A stretch of 42,165 nt of DNA from Pseudomonas extremorientalis (GTDB taxonomy: Bacteria > Pseudomonadota > Gammaproteobacteria > Pseudomonadales > Pseudomonadaceae), in NCBI RefSeq assembly GCF_001870465.1, contig NZ_MDGK01000057.1:1-42165 (forward strand), in the 5' to 3' direction. This document shows, piece after piece, positions 8,658 to 17,302 of this stretch. The notes beneath the pieces were generated by a model. That model was not told where the DNA came from. It searched no databases and saw only the letters and a list, made by a program, of their open reading frames with translations. Each line of letters opens with the position of its first letter. Within the stretch, counting starts at the first letter, position 1. A program made the position numbers and the translations under genes.

Positions 8658-9832
8658 CAACGACTCTCCCTGGTACGTGTTTGCTGTTGCAGCAAGTCGG
8701 CGGCCGCACGGGCGCTCGCTTCGTTGGCAGCGGCATTGGAACCGGTGGACGGTGCGCTGGTGCTGCTACGACCACCTTCGATCATCTTGTCCAGCGGCAG
8801 GTACAGCAGGTTGTTCTGCCCACCCTTGCTGCCGGTCACGAGAACCTTGCTGGTGTTGCTGAAGACTTCCTGCATGGTGTCCAGGTACAGACGCTCACGC
8901 GTGACTTCCGGCGCCTTGCGGTACTCGGCAACCAGCTTGGTAAAGCGATCCGCCTCACCCTTGGCGCGGGAGACCACTTCGTCGCGGTAACCGTTGGCAT
9001 CCTCGAGGATGCGCTGGGCCTGACCACGGGCTTCCGGCACGACGCCGTTGGCGTAGGTTTCAGCCTGGTTGCGCGAACGCTGCTCGTCTTCACGGGCGCG
9101 GATCACATCGTCGAAGGCTTCTTGTACTTCACGCGGTGCGGCTGCGCTCTGTACGTTCACCTGGGTGACGGTGATACCGGTGCGGTAGGTGTCGAGGAAC
9201 CGTTGCAAGCGCTCCTTGATCTCGCTGGCCATCAATTCACGACCTTCGGTCAGCACCTGGTCCATCGCGGTCGAACCCACGACGTGGCGCAGTGCACTTT
9301 CGGTGGCGTGTTGCAAGCTGATTTCCGGCTGGTCAACGTTCAGCACGAAGTCCTGCAGGTTGCTGATCTTGTACTGCACGGTCAGCGGCACTTCGACGAT
9401 GTTCTCGTCTTCGGTCAGCATCTGGCCCTGCTTGGTGTAGGCACGCTCACGCGTGACGTTCTCCATGTACTTCTTGTCGATCGGCGGGAAATAGATGTTC
9501 AGGCCCGGTCCGACGGTTTCGTAGTACTTGCCGAAGCGCAGCACCACGGCCTGCTCCTGCTCGTCCACCACGTAAACGGCGCTGTACAGCCAAACGGCCG
9601 CCAGCACGACAAGACCCAGGCCCAGCAGGCCATAGCCACCGCCCTTGCTTGTGCGACCGCCGTCGTCACCACCACGTTTTTTCCCACCACCGAACAACCC
9701 ATTCAGGCTTTCCTGCAGCTTTCGGAAGGCCTCGTCGAGATCTGGTGGCCCCTTGCGGTCGCCATTATTGCGGCGTTTACCACCCCAGGGATCCTGATTA
9801 TTCGAGTTGCCACCCGGCTCATTCCAAGCCAT
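8657..9832 (-). CDS. hflK: FtsH protease activity modulator HflK
   Basis: A 391-residue partner of HflC. A Gly/Asn/Asp-rich cytoplasmic N-terminus (begins MAWNEPGGN) with a basic Gly-rich patch (KKRGG) precedes a membrane helix near 78-98, an SPFH domain and a coiled coil. The last 30 residues are Ser/Ala-rich and low in complexity. The start at 9832 follows GGAGAG and gives the usual family N-terminus; longer in-frame extensions run into the hflX spacer. The gap to hflX is 96 bases, and the 3' end overlaps hflC. Confidence 0.97.
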   Translation of the reverse strand: MAWNEPGGNSNNQDPWGGKRRNNGDRKGPPDLDEAFRKLQESLNGLFGGGKKRGGDDGGRTSKGGGYGLLGLGLVVLAAVWLYSAVYVVDEQEQAVVLRFGKYYETVGPGLNIYFPPIDKKYMENVTRERAYTKQGQMLTEDENIVEVPLTVQYKISNLQDFVLNVDQPEISLQHATESALRHVVGSTAMDQVLTEGRELMASEIKERLQRFLDTYRTGITVTQVNVQSAAAPREVQEAFDDVIRAREDEQRSRNQAETYANGVVPEARGQAQRILEDANGYRDEVVSRAKGEADRFTKLVAEYRKAPEVTRERLYLDTMQEVFSNTSKVLVTGSKGGQNNLLYLPLDKMIEGGRSSTSAPSTGSNAAANEASARAAADLLQQQTRTRESR

Positions 9833-9928
9833 AGCGCTCTCCATCTGATAAAGCAAAGACGCACCCACGGCGCGCCGACCAATGCTACAGAATGCCTGCC
9901 ACTGCGGCACAACCGCTTTAGGAGGCTT

Positions 9929-11230
9929 TTATTGCAAAGTGTGTTGTTCGATGAACTCTGTCGGTACCACGCCTTCACGGCTGACCAGCCGATTCAGCTC
10001 CGAGCGCGGCAATCGAACGGCCAGCAAGCTGACACCCTCTTCGTCGTGTTCTTCTTTCTGTACCGCGCCCAACTCGAAAAACTGTGCACGCAGTCGAGCA
10101 AAACGCTGGGGCAAGCGCAAGGTGCCAACGAACAAATCGCTGCCGAGCAACTCGGCAATGGCTTGTTCAAGCAACTCAAGACCGCTGCCATCACGCGCCG
10201 ACAGCCAGACCCGCTGGGGCTTGCCGTTCTCATCGCGCTGGATTTGTGGCTCAACGCCCTCAAGCAAATCGAGTTTGTTATAGACCTCGAGGATCGGCAA
10301 GTCCTGGGCGCCAATCTCGCCCAGCACCAGCATCACCTGTTCAATCTGCAACATGCGATCCGGTTCCGCCGCATCGATCACGTGCAACAGCAAGTCGGAA
10401 TTGCTCGACTCTTCGAGCGTAGACCGAAATGCCTCGACCAGCTTGTGCGGCAAGTGACGAATGAAACCCACGGTATCGGCCAGGACAATCGGCCCCAGGT
10501 CGTCAAGGTCCAGACGGCGCAGGGTCGGGTCGAGGGTGGCGAACAGTTGGTCGGCCGCGTACACGTCCGACTTCGTCACGTTGTTGAACAGTGTGGATTT
10601 GCCGGCGTTGGTATAACCCACCAGGGACACGGTCGGGATATCCGCACGGGAACGGCCACGCCGCGATTGCTCGCGCTGGCTGCGCACCTTCTCGAGGCGG
10701 CCCTTGATCTGGCGCAGGCGAACCCGCAGCAGGCGTCGGTCGGTTTCGAGCTGGGTTTCACCCGGACCGCGCATACCGATACCGCCACCCTGGCGCTCGA
10801 GGTGAGTCCAGCCGCGGACCAGCCGGGTGCTCATGTGGTCAAGCTGGGCCAGTTCGACCTGGAGCTTGCCTTCATGGGTACGGGCGCGCTGGGCGAAAAT
10901 ATCGAGAATCAGACCGGTACGGTCGATCACGCGACACTCGAAGACACGTTCGAGGTTACGTTCCTGACTGGGCGTGAGGATGTGGTTGAAGATCACCAGA
11001 TCGGCTTCTTCGGCGTGGACCAGGTCGCGCAGTTCCTCGACCTTGCCGCTGCCAATCAGGAATTTGGCGGTTGGCCGATGACGCGGCACGTTAAAAAACG
11101 CAACGGTCTCGGCGCCGGCCGAATTTGCCAACTCCTGAAACTCCTGCGGATCTTCGCGCGCCTCAGGGTCCTGTCCATCCAAGTGAACGAGGATCACTCG
11201 CTCACCACCACCGTGGCGCTCAAAGAACAA
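9929..11230 (-). CDS. hflX: Ribosome-associated GTPase HflX
   Basis: A 433-residue GTPase. HflX proteins split stalled or heat-damaged 70S ribosomes. An N-terminal HflX domain ends in the conserved Gly-rich motif GGGIGMRGPGETQ (148-160) and a coiled-coil linker. The GTPase domain follows, with G1 GYTNAGKST (205-213), a G3 DTVGF and a G4 NKLD. The start is a TTG at 11230: GGAGTCTCC sits just upstream, the gene lies 12 bases after hfq, and no ATG is available near it. The gap to hflK downstream is 96 bases. Confidence 0.95.
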   Translation of the reverse strand: MFFERHGGGERVILVHLDGQDPEAREDPQEFQELANSAGAETVAFFNVPRHRPTAKFLIGSGKVEELRDLVHAEEADLVIFNHILTPSQERNLERVFECRVIDRTGLILDIFAQRARTHEGKLQVELAQLDHMSTRLVRGWTHLERQGGGIGMRGPGETQLETDRRLLRVRLRQIKGRLEKVRSQREQSRRGRSRADIPTVSLVGYTNAGKSTLFNNVTKSDVYAADQLFATLDPTLRRLDLDDLGPIVLADTVGFIRHLPHKLVEAFRSTLEESSNSDLLLHVIDAAEPDRMLQIEQVMLVLGEIGAQDLPILEVYNKLDLLEGVEPQIQRDENGKPQRVWLSARDGSGLELLEQAIAELLGSDLFVGTLRLPQRFARLRAQFFELGAVQKEEHDEEGVSLLAVRLPRSELNRLVSREGVVPTEFIEQHTLQ

Positions 11231-11242
11231 AGGAGACTCCTA

Positions 11243-11503
11243 TCAGGCGTTACCTGCCTCAACATCACCCTGTTCATCACCCGCTGCGCTAGGCAGACGG
11301 ATTGGACGAACTGGAACGACTGTCGAGATAGCGTGCTTGTAGACCATCTGGCTGACGGTGTTTTTCAGCAGGATCACGAACTGGTCGAACGACTCGATCG
11401 TACCTTGCAGCTTGATACCGTTGACCAGATAAATGGAAACCCCCACTTTCTCTTTACGTAAAGTATTCAAGTAAGGGTCTTGTAGCGAATGCCCTTTTGA
11501 CAT
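11243..11503 (-). CDS. hfq: RNA chaperone Hfq
   Basis: An 86-residue Sm-like protein that forms a hexamer and pairs small RNAs with mRNAs. In pseudomonads it also acts with Crc in catabolite repression. Sm1 (about 15-40) and Sm2 with the YKHAI motif (about 55-59, RNA-binding proximal face) are intact. The C-terminal tail is short and acidic (GDEQGDVE), as in Pseudomonas. AAGGAG stands 8 bases before the ATG at 11503. It lies between miaA and hflX, the conserved order, with a likely internal promoter of its own. Confidence 0.99.
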   Translation of the reverse strand: MSKGHSLQDPYLNTLRKEKVGVSIYLVNGIKLQGTIESFDQFVILLKNTVSQMVYKHAISTVVPVRPIRLPSAAGDEQGDVEAGNA

Positions 11504-11544
11504 GTGCCGCACTCCTTTAAGGATCAATAATAAAAATCGGAAAA

Positions 11545-11573
11545 TAGATAGCTTATGGCCGTCACACCCCCAA
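11545..11573 (-). promoter_or_regulatory. Possible sigma-70 promoter for hfq
   Basis: On the minus strand TTGGGG (11573-11568) and TATCTA (11550-11545) are spaced by 17 bases in the 93-base miaA-hfq gap. The -35 matches the consensus at four of six bases. Internal hfq promoters are known in E. coli; this one is a sequence guess. Confidence 0.4.
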
Positions 11574-11596
11574 GGATAGACGGCAATTGCAAGGAC

Positions 11597-12568
11597 TCAG
11601 CTCAATATGGAGACCGTTCCCAAGTATTTCAAGGCGCGTGACAGATTGTCGCTGTCCAGGCTGTCCAGCCAGTGCAAATCGCTCCAGCTGCGCAACCAGG
11701 TGAACTGGCGTTTCGCCAATTGGCGCGTGGCAATGATGCCGCGCTCCTGCATTTCGGCTGACGTCAGCTTGCCATCCAGATGATCCCAGACTTGGCGGTA
11801 GCCTACGGCACGTATCGAAGGTAACCCTGGATGCAGGTCACCTCTGGAACGCAGAGCTACGACCTCGTCCACAAACCCCTGTTCCAACATAATTGTGAAT
11901 CTTTGTGCAATTCGTTCATGCAGCACCTGGCGATTTGCCGGAGCGATGGCCAGATTCGCCACAGTATAGGGCAATTGTGACTGTCCCGAAGCGCCTGCGT
12001 CAGCACTTTGCGCACTTTGTTTGCGCCGGTGTTCAGTCATGGTCTGCCCGCTCACACGCCAGACTTCCAGGGCGCGGGTGAGGCGCTGGGGATCATTGGG
12101 GTGAATGCGTGCGGCGGAGACCGGGTCGACTGCCGCCAACTGGTCGTGCAGGGCTTGCCAGCCAAGGCGTGCCGCTTCTTCTTCGAGCTCGGCGCGCACC
12201 TGGGCGTCGGCCGGGGGCATATCCGCCAGACCTTCCTGCAAAGCCTTGTAGTAGAGCATCGTCCCCCCCACCAGCAGCGGAATATTGCCCCGAGCGGTGA
12301 TGTCGGCCATGGCGGCGAGTGCATCGGTGCGAAAATCTGCAGCCGAATAGCTCTCGGACGGGTCGATGATGTCGATCAACCGGTGCGGATACTGGGCCAG
12401 AAGCTCTTTCGAAGGCTTGGCGGTGCCGATGTCCATGTCCCGGTAAACCAGGGCAGAGTCGACACTGATCAGCTCGCACGGCAACACCTTGGTCAGCTCG
12501 ATGGCCAGGTCGGTCTTGCCGGCGGCCGTGGGGCCCATCAGGAAGATCGCGGGGGGCAAGGCGCTCAT
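11597..12568 (-). CDS. miaA: tRNA dimethylallyltransferase
   Basis: A 323-residue enzyme that adds a dimethylallyl group to A37 of tRNAs reading UNN codons, the first step toward ms2i6A. The P-loop GPTAAGKT is at 12-19, followed by the DSALVYRDMDIGTAKP region that contacts tRNA and substrate. The length fits the family. The ATG at 12568 overlaps the mutL stop by one base (TGATG), so the start is firm despite an in-frame extension upstream. Confidence 0.98.
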   Translation of the reverse strand: MSALPPAIFLMGPTAAGKTDLAIELTKVLPCELISVDSALVYRDMDIGTAKPSKELLAQYPHRLIDIIDPSESYSAADFRTDALAAMADITARGNIPLLVGGTMLYYKALQEGLADMPPADAQVRAELEEEAARLGWQALHDQLAAVDPVSAARIHPNDPQRLTRALEVWRVSGQTMTEHRRKQSAQSADAGASGQSQLPYTVANLAIAPANRQVLHERIAQRFTIMLEQGFVDEVVALRSRGDLHPGLPSIRAVGYRQVWDHLDGKLTSAEMQERGIIATRQLAKRQFTWLRSWSDLHWLDSLDSDNLSRALKYLGTVSILS

Positions 12569-14484
12569 CAACGGCCGCGCAGGAATAGTTTGTCCAGATC
12601 GTCCAGGCCCATCTGGGTCCAGGTCGGTCGGCCATGGTTGCATTGCCCGCTGCGCTCGGTGTTTTCCATGTCGCGCAGCAAGCCGTTCATTTCCGGCAGG
12701 GCCAGGCGGCGGTTGGCGCGGATGGCGCCGTGGCAGGCCATGGTGCCGAGCAGCTCGTTGATGTGCGCCTGGATGCGGTCACTGGTGCCGTACTCCATCA
12801 GGTCAGCCAGCACGTCAGCCACCAGCCGGTTAGCCTCGGCCTGCTTGAGCAGCGCGGGAATCTGGCGGATGGCCAGGGTTTCCGGGCCAAGGCGTTGCAA
12901 TTCAAAGCCCAGTTTCTGGAACACGCTGTGGTGCTCTTCGGCGCAGTCGGCCTCACGCTGGCTGACTGCCAGGGATTCCGGCACCAGCAGCGGCTGCCCA
13001 CTGAGGCCTTCGCTGGCCATGGCAATCTTGAGGCGTTCGTACATGATCCGCTCGTGGGCGGCGTGCATGTCAACCAGCACCAGGCCGTGGGCGTTCTCCG
13101 CCAGGATGTAGATGCCCTTGAGCTGCGCCAACGCGTAACCCAGCGGCGGAATATCACCACCGCCTTCCGGCAAGGCGACCGGCGCCCCCGGCTCAGCCCC
13201 CGGCAGCGGTGCAAAAAACTCGCGATACGCAGCCTGGGCTTCGGCCACCGGCACCGCCGATTGCGGGCGCGGGGTGTATTGGTACTGATAACCCGAGCCG
13301 GAGCCGGCATTCGGCGCGGTATACGAAGGTTGCGGCTGTGGCGATTGCAGCAGGTTTGCCGCCAGGCTCATTTCGCCTTGAGGGCCGAACTCACCGGCTT
13401 GCGGGCCACTCGGCCGGACCACTGCCGTCACAATCGGTGCGGACAACTGATCATCCGGGCGCACATCCCCAAGGGTGCGGTGCAAGGTGCCATAGAGGAA
13501 GTCATGCACCATGCGTCCATCACGGAAGCGCACTTCGTGCTTGGTGGGGTGCACGTTGACGTCCACCACCGACGGGTCGACCTCAAAGAACAGCACAAAC
13601 GTCGGGTGACGCCCGTTGAACAGCACGTCGCGATACGCCTGGCGCACCGCATGGGCCACCAGCTTGTCGCGCACCGCGCGGCCGTTCACGAAGAAATACT
13701 GCAAGTCCGCCTGGCTGCGAGAGAACGTCGGCAACCCGACCCAGCCCCACAACCGCAAGCCATTGCGCTCGATTTCAATCGGCAGCGCCTGCTCCAGGAA
13801 GCCCGCGCCGCAAATAGCCGACACCCGGCGCGCTCGCGCAGCGTCATCGTTGGCTTCATGCAGGCTAAGGATGGTCTTGCCGTTGTGGCGCAGGTGGAAG
13901 GCCACGTCGAAGCGGGCCAGGGCCAAGCGCTTGATGACTTCCTGCAGGTGATCGAATTCGGTTTTCTCGGCCTTGAGAAATTTGCGTCGCGCCGGGGTGT
14001 TGAAGAACAGGTCGCGCACTTCCACCGACGTCCCGACAGGGTGCGCCGCCGGCTGGACCCGAGGCGCCATGTCGCGGCCTTCGGTTTCCACTTGCCAGGC
14101 CTGCTCGGCGCTGCGGGTGCGGGACGTCAGCGTCAGGCGCGCCACAGAGCTGATGGACGCCAGGGCCTCGCCGCGAAAGCCCAGGCTCATCACCCGCTCA
14201 AGGTCTTCCAGGTCGCGAATCTTGCTGGTGGCGTGACGCGCCAGAGCCAGCGGCAGGTCATCGGCGGAAATGCCGCTGCCATCGTCGCGCACGCGCAACA
14301 GCTTGACGCCGCCCTGCTCCACATCGACGTCGATGCGCTTGGCGCCGGAGTCGATGCTGTTTTCCAGCAGCTCCTTGATCACCGATGCGGGGCGCTCGAC
14401 CACCTCGCCTGCCGCAATCTGGTTGGCGAGGCGCGGGCTCAGCAGTTCAATGCGCGACCCGCTGTTCAGGAGTGATTCACTCAT
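12568..14484 (-). CDS. mutL: DNA mismatch repair protein MutL
   Basis: A 638-residue mismatch-repair coordinator. The N-terminal GHKL ATPase has its catalytic Glu in IKELLENSIDSGA (about 38-50) and DDGSGI; a Pro/Gln/Ser-rich linker occupies about 335-420. The C-terminal dimerisation domain contains DMHAAHERIMYE, which matches the nicking-endonuclease signature D(Q/M)HA-X2-E-X4-E. That signature is absent from E. coli MutL, which relies on MutH; Pseudomonas MutL is known to nick DNA itself. The ATG at 14484 overlaps the amiB stop (TAATG). Confidence 0.98.
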   Translation of the reverse strand: MSESLLNSGSRIELLSPRLANQIAAGEVVERPASVIKELLENSIDSGAKRIDVDVEQGGVKLLRVRDDGSGISADDLPLALARHATSKIRDLEDLERVMSLGFRGEALASISSVARLTLTSRTRSAEQAWQVETEGRDMAPRVQPAAHPVGTSVEVRDLFFNTPARRKFLKAEKTEFDHLQEVIKRLALARFDVAFHLRHNGKTILSLHEANDDAARARRVSAICGAGFLEQALPIEIERNGLRLWGWVGLPTFSRSQADLQYFFVNGRAVRDKLVAHAVRQAYRDVLFNGRHPTFVLFFEVDPSVVDVNVHPTKHEVRFRDGRMVHDFLYGTLHRTLGDVRPDDQLSAPIVTAVVRPSGPQAGEFGPQGEMSLAANLLQSPQPQPSYTAPNAGSGSGYQYQYTPRPQSAVPVAEAQAAYREFFAPLPGAEPGAPVALPEGGGDIPPLGYALAQLKGIYILAENAHGLVLVDMHAAHERIMYERLKIAMASEGLSGQPLLVPESLAVSQREADCAEEHHSVFQKLGFELQRLGPETLAIRQIPALLKQAEANRLVADVLADLMEYGTSDRIQAHINELLGTMACHGAIRANRRLALPEMNGLLRDMENTERSGQCNHGRPTWTQMGLDDLDKLFLRGR

Positions 14485-15905
14485 TACTGCGCCGCCAATT
14501 CAGTGCCAGGGATGGTCAGCACCTGGCCGACCTTCAGTTCATCGGTTTTCAGGTTGTTGGCGCTGCGCAAGGTAGCGGCCGATACCTGGAAACGCACCGC
14601 CAGCATGGCCAGGGTGTCGCCCGGCTGCACGCGATGGTCACGCGGGCCCTGGGCGATTTTCCCCGAGTCACGCAGCCAGGCGATGTAGGTGCCCGGCGGC
14701 GGGTTCTGCTGGAAGAACTGGCGGATACCTGCACTGATCGAACGCGCCAGTGCCTGCTGGTGACTGGCGCTTGCCAGCTTCGAGGCTTCGTTGGAGTTGG
14801 AGATAAACCCGGTTTCCACCAGGATCGAGGGGATATCCGGCGATTTCAGCACCATGAACCCGGCCTGTTCCACACGCTGCTTGTGCAGCGAGGTGACCCG
14901 GCCGATGTTGCTCAGGACCTTCTGGCCCACGTTCAAGCTGGACGTCAGCGAAGCGGTCATCGACAGGTCCAGCAGCACGCCGGCGAGCATTTTGTCCTTG
15001 TCATCGAGGGACACGTTGCCGGCCCCGCCGATCAGGTCGGAACGGTTTTCACTGTCGGCCAGCCAACGGGCGGTCTCGGACGTAGCACCTCGATCCGACA
15101 GGGCAAACACCGAGGCGCCAAACGCGGCGGCCGAAGGCGCGGCGTCGGCGTGGATCGACACAAACAGGTCGGCGCCTTTCTTGCGGGCGATTTCGGTACG
15201 GCCGCGCAGCGGAATGAAGTAGTCGCCGGTACGCGTCAGCTCGGCGCGGTAGCCCTTCATGCCATTGACCTGGCGCTGCAGTTCGCGGGCGATGGCGAGT
15301 ACCACGTCTTTCTCATGCTGGCCGCGTGAGCCGGAAGCACCCGGGTCTTCCCCCCCGTGACCGGCGTCAATCACCACGATAATGTCACGCTTGCCGGCCG
15401 GGGCCGGTGGTGGCGGTGGCAGCTTGACCTGCGGTTGCGACGGGTTCACCGGCACCGCCGGCACCGTTGCTACGCTCGGGGTCGGCGCAGGCGGCGGCGC
15501 GGCATCGGCGGCGTTGTCGAACAGATCGACCACCAGCCGGTTGCCGTACTGGGCGTTGGGCGCCAGGGAGAAGCTTTTCGGGGTCACGACCTTTTTCAGG
15601 TCGATGACCACGCGCAAATCGGTCGGCGTACGCTGGGCCGAGCGCATGGCGGTAATCGGGGTGTTGGCGGTGGAGACTTTCAACGGCGCGGCCAGGGTCG
15701 CCCCGTTGATGTCGATCACCAGACGATCAGGCGCCGTCAGGGTAAAGACGCTGTGCTGGACCGGGCCAGACAGGTCGAACACCAGTCGCGTGTTATCCGG
15801 CGCTCGCCACAGGCGAACACTCTTCACCTGTGAAGCAGCCAGAGCATTGACAGTCATTGCCGCAAGCAACACCCCCACGACAGCAACCAACGCGCGAAAG
15901 CGCAT
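14484..15905 (-). CDS. amiB: N-acetylmuramoyl-L-alanine amidase with AMIN and LysM domains
   Basis: A 473-residue periplasmic zinc amidase that cleaves the peptide from MurNAc during septum splitting. A signal peptide (1 to about 24) precedes an AMIN domain (about 25-130, septal targeting) and a Pro-rich linker. The Amidase_3 domain has zinc ligands in DAGHGG, GQHEKD and SIHADA and the catalytic Glu in VETGFISN. A C-terminal LysM domain (about 425-470, HRVQPGDTLAML) binds peptidoglycan. I chose the ATG at 15905 because the ribosome-site-like GGTGGGG falls between it and an upstream TTG. It follows tsaE by 15 bases and overlaps mutL. The symbol follows the usual name of the mutL-linked amidase. 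Confidence 0.95.
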   Translation of the reverse strand: MRFRALVAVVGVLLAAMTVNALAASQVKSVRLWRAPDNTRLVFDLSGPVQHSVFTLTAPDRLVIDINGATLAAPLKVSTANTPITAMRSAQRTPTDLRVVIDLKKVVTPKSFSLAPNAQYGNRLVVDLFDNAADAAPPPAPTPSVATVPAVPVNPSQPQVKLPPPPPAPAGKRDIIVVIDAGHGGEDPGASGSRGQHEKDVVLAIARELQRQVNGMKGYRAELTRTGDYFIPLRGRTEIARKKGADLFVSIHADAAPSAAAFGASVFALSDRGATSETARWLADSENRSDLIGGAGNVSLDDKDKMLAGVLLDLSMTASLTSSLNVGQKVLSNIGRVTSLHKQRVEQAGFMVLKSPDIPSILVETGFISNSNEASKLASASHQQALARSISAGIRQFFQQNPPPGTYIAWLRDSGKIAQGPRDHRVQPGDTLAMLAVRFQVSAATLRSANNLKTDELKVGQVLTIPGTELAAQ

Positions 15906-15920
15906 ACCTAACCCCACCAA

Positions 15921-16391
15921 TTATTTGAATTCCAATGCCAAAGCCGCGCACCACGACTGGCCGCGCACGCTTTGGGGCAACAACTTCAACTGACGTCCAT
16001 GCTCATGCGGCGTAATGGTAATGGTCAGGTCAGGCTTTGGCAAAAAGCCTGTGCCTTTATCTGGCCACTCGATCAGGCACAGCGCATCTTCGTCGAAGTA
16101 ATCCCGGATACCCATGTATTCCAGTTCTTCGGGATCGACCAGGCGATAGAGGTCGAAATGGAACGCTCGCACGTCGCCGATTTCGTAGGGCTCTACCAGG
16201 GTGAACGTCGGGCTTTTTACCGCCCCCGTGTGGCCCAACCCGCGAATGATCCCCCGGGACAGCGTGGTCTTGCCCGCCCCCAGGTCGCCTTCCAGAAAGA
16301 TCAGCCCCGCTCCCGCCGTGACCTGGGCGATGCGCTGGCCGAAGGCAACCATGGCCTCTTCATCGACCAGGAAAAGAATTACTTCAGACAC
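15921..16391 (-). CDS. tsaE: tRNA threonylcarbamoyladenosine biosynthesis ATPase TsaE
   Basis: A 156-residue P-loop ATPase (formerly YjeE) that works with TsaB and TsaD to make t6A37 in ANN-decoding tRNAs. The Walker A motif GDLGAGKTT is near 35-43 and the conserved SPTFTLVEPY segment follows. Its start lies inside nnrD: the two overlap by 13 bases, indicating coupled translation. Confidence 0.97.
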   Translation of the reverse strand: MSEVILFLVDEEAMVAFGQRIAQVTAGAGLIFLEGDLGAGKTTLSRGIIRGLGHTGAVKSPTFTLVEPYEIGDVRAFHFDLYRLVDPEELEYMGIRDYFDEDALCLIEWPDKGTGFLPKPDLTITITPHEHGRQLKLLPQSVRGQSWCAALALEFK

Positions 16392-17239
16392 GGTGACTGC
16401 TCCTCCAGCAATTGACGAATGGCAGGGATCAAGTCACTGGCGGCCAACCCGCGACCGAACGTGCCCTGGCGATCTCCCGCCGTTGCGTGCAACCACACGG
16501 CCAGGCAGCTTGCCTCATAGGCTGGCATGCCCTGGGCCAGCAGTGCACCCACCAGGCCGGCCAACACGTCACCCAGCCCTGCCGTGGCCATCGCCGGGTG
16601 GCCTTGGTCACAGCGTGAAACACGCCCGTCCGGGCTGGCAATCAAACTGCCTGCGCCCTTGAGAATAGCCACTGCGTTGAATTTCTGGCTCAACGCGCGC
16701 GCCACCTTAAGACGATCGGCCTGAACCTCGGCTGTCGACAGACCCAACAACCGAGCCGCCTCCCCGGGATGCGGTGTGATCACGCAGTTGGCCGGCAAGC
16801 TGACGCTGCCGGTGGCGAGTTGATTCAAGGCGTCGGCGTCCCACACCTGCGGCTGGCTGGCGTTGGCGGCGACCGAAAGCAGGCTTTTGCCCCAAGACGC
16901 GTCACCGAGCCCAGGCCCGATCACAATGACCGAGATCTTTTCCAGCAGGCCCATCAGTTGGTTGGCCGAGGCGACGCCGACGGTCATGACTTCCGGCAGT
17001 CGCGCCAGGGCCGCGGGCACATGCTCCAGGCGCGTCGCCAGGGACACCATGCCCGCGCCGCTGCGCAAGGCGCTTTCGGCACTCAGCAGCGCTGCGCCGC
17101 CAAAGCCGCGGTCACCACCGATGACCAGCAAATGGCCGAACCGGCCTTTATGGGCGTCCGGGGAACGCGCAGCAAGTTGCGGCAAATGGCCGTGCAGCAG
17201 CGGTTGTACGTCGGTTATTGCGTGTTTTGTCTGCGGCAT
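16379..17239 (-). CDS. nnrD: ADP-dependent NAD(P)H-hydrate dehydratase (single-domain NnrD)
   Basis: A 286-residue ribokinase-fold repair enzyme that dehydrates damaged NAD(P)H hydrates. The conserved GGDRGFGGAALLSAESALRSGAG block is at about 41-63 (key residues: paired Gly and SGAG), and the active-site turn AGLGDVLAG is near 228-236. Only the C-terminal half of E. coli YjeF (about 500 residues) is present; the NnrE epimerase domain is missing, and no NnrE gene lies nearby. The ATG at 17239 has GGAG about 11 bases upstream and heads a minus-strand block that continues into tsaE and amiB. Confidence 0.92.
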   Translation of the reverse strand: MPQTKHAITDVQPLLHGHLPQLAARSPDAHKGRFGHLLVIGGDRGFGGAALLSAESALRSGAGMVSLATRLEHVPAALARLPEVMTVGVASANQLMGLLEKISVIVIGPGLGDASWGKSLLSVAANASQPQVWDADALNQLATGSVSLPANCVITPHPGEAARLLGLSTAEVQADRLKVARALSQKFNAVAILKGAGSLIASPDGRVSRCDQGHPAMATAGLGDVLAGLVGALLAQGMPAYEASCLAVWLHATAGDRQGTFGRGLAASDLIPAIRQLLEEQSPCLK

Positions 17240-17267
17240 GCGTCTTCAAGCTCCGATGTCTGGCAGA

Positions 17268-17273
17268 ATTATA
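17268..17273 (-). promoter_or_regulatory. Likely -10 box driving nnrD-tsaE-amiB-mutL and beyond
   Basis: A perfect TATAAT on the minus strand lies 29 bases before the nnrD ATG, in the 63-base divergent spacer with queG. The -35 at the right distance (AGGGAA) is poor, so an activator or extended contacts may be needed. Confidence 0.45.
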
Positions 17274-17302
17274 CCTATCTAACCTGCGGTTTCCCTTGTC
17301 TC

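Noticed and set aside
8681..11461. 926-codon open frame opposite hflK, hflX and hfq
   Set aside because: Antisense shadow of three recognised genes; it crosses gene boundaries and has His/Gln-rich artefact composition.
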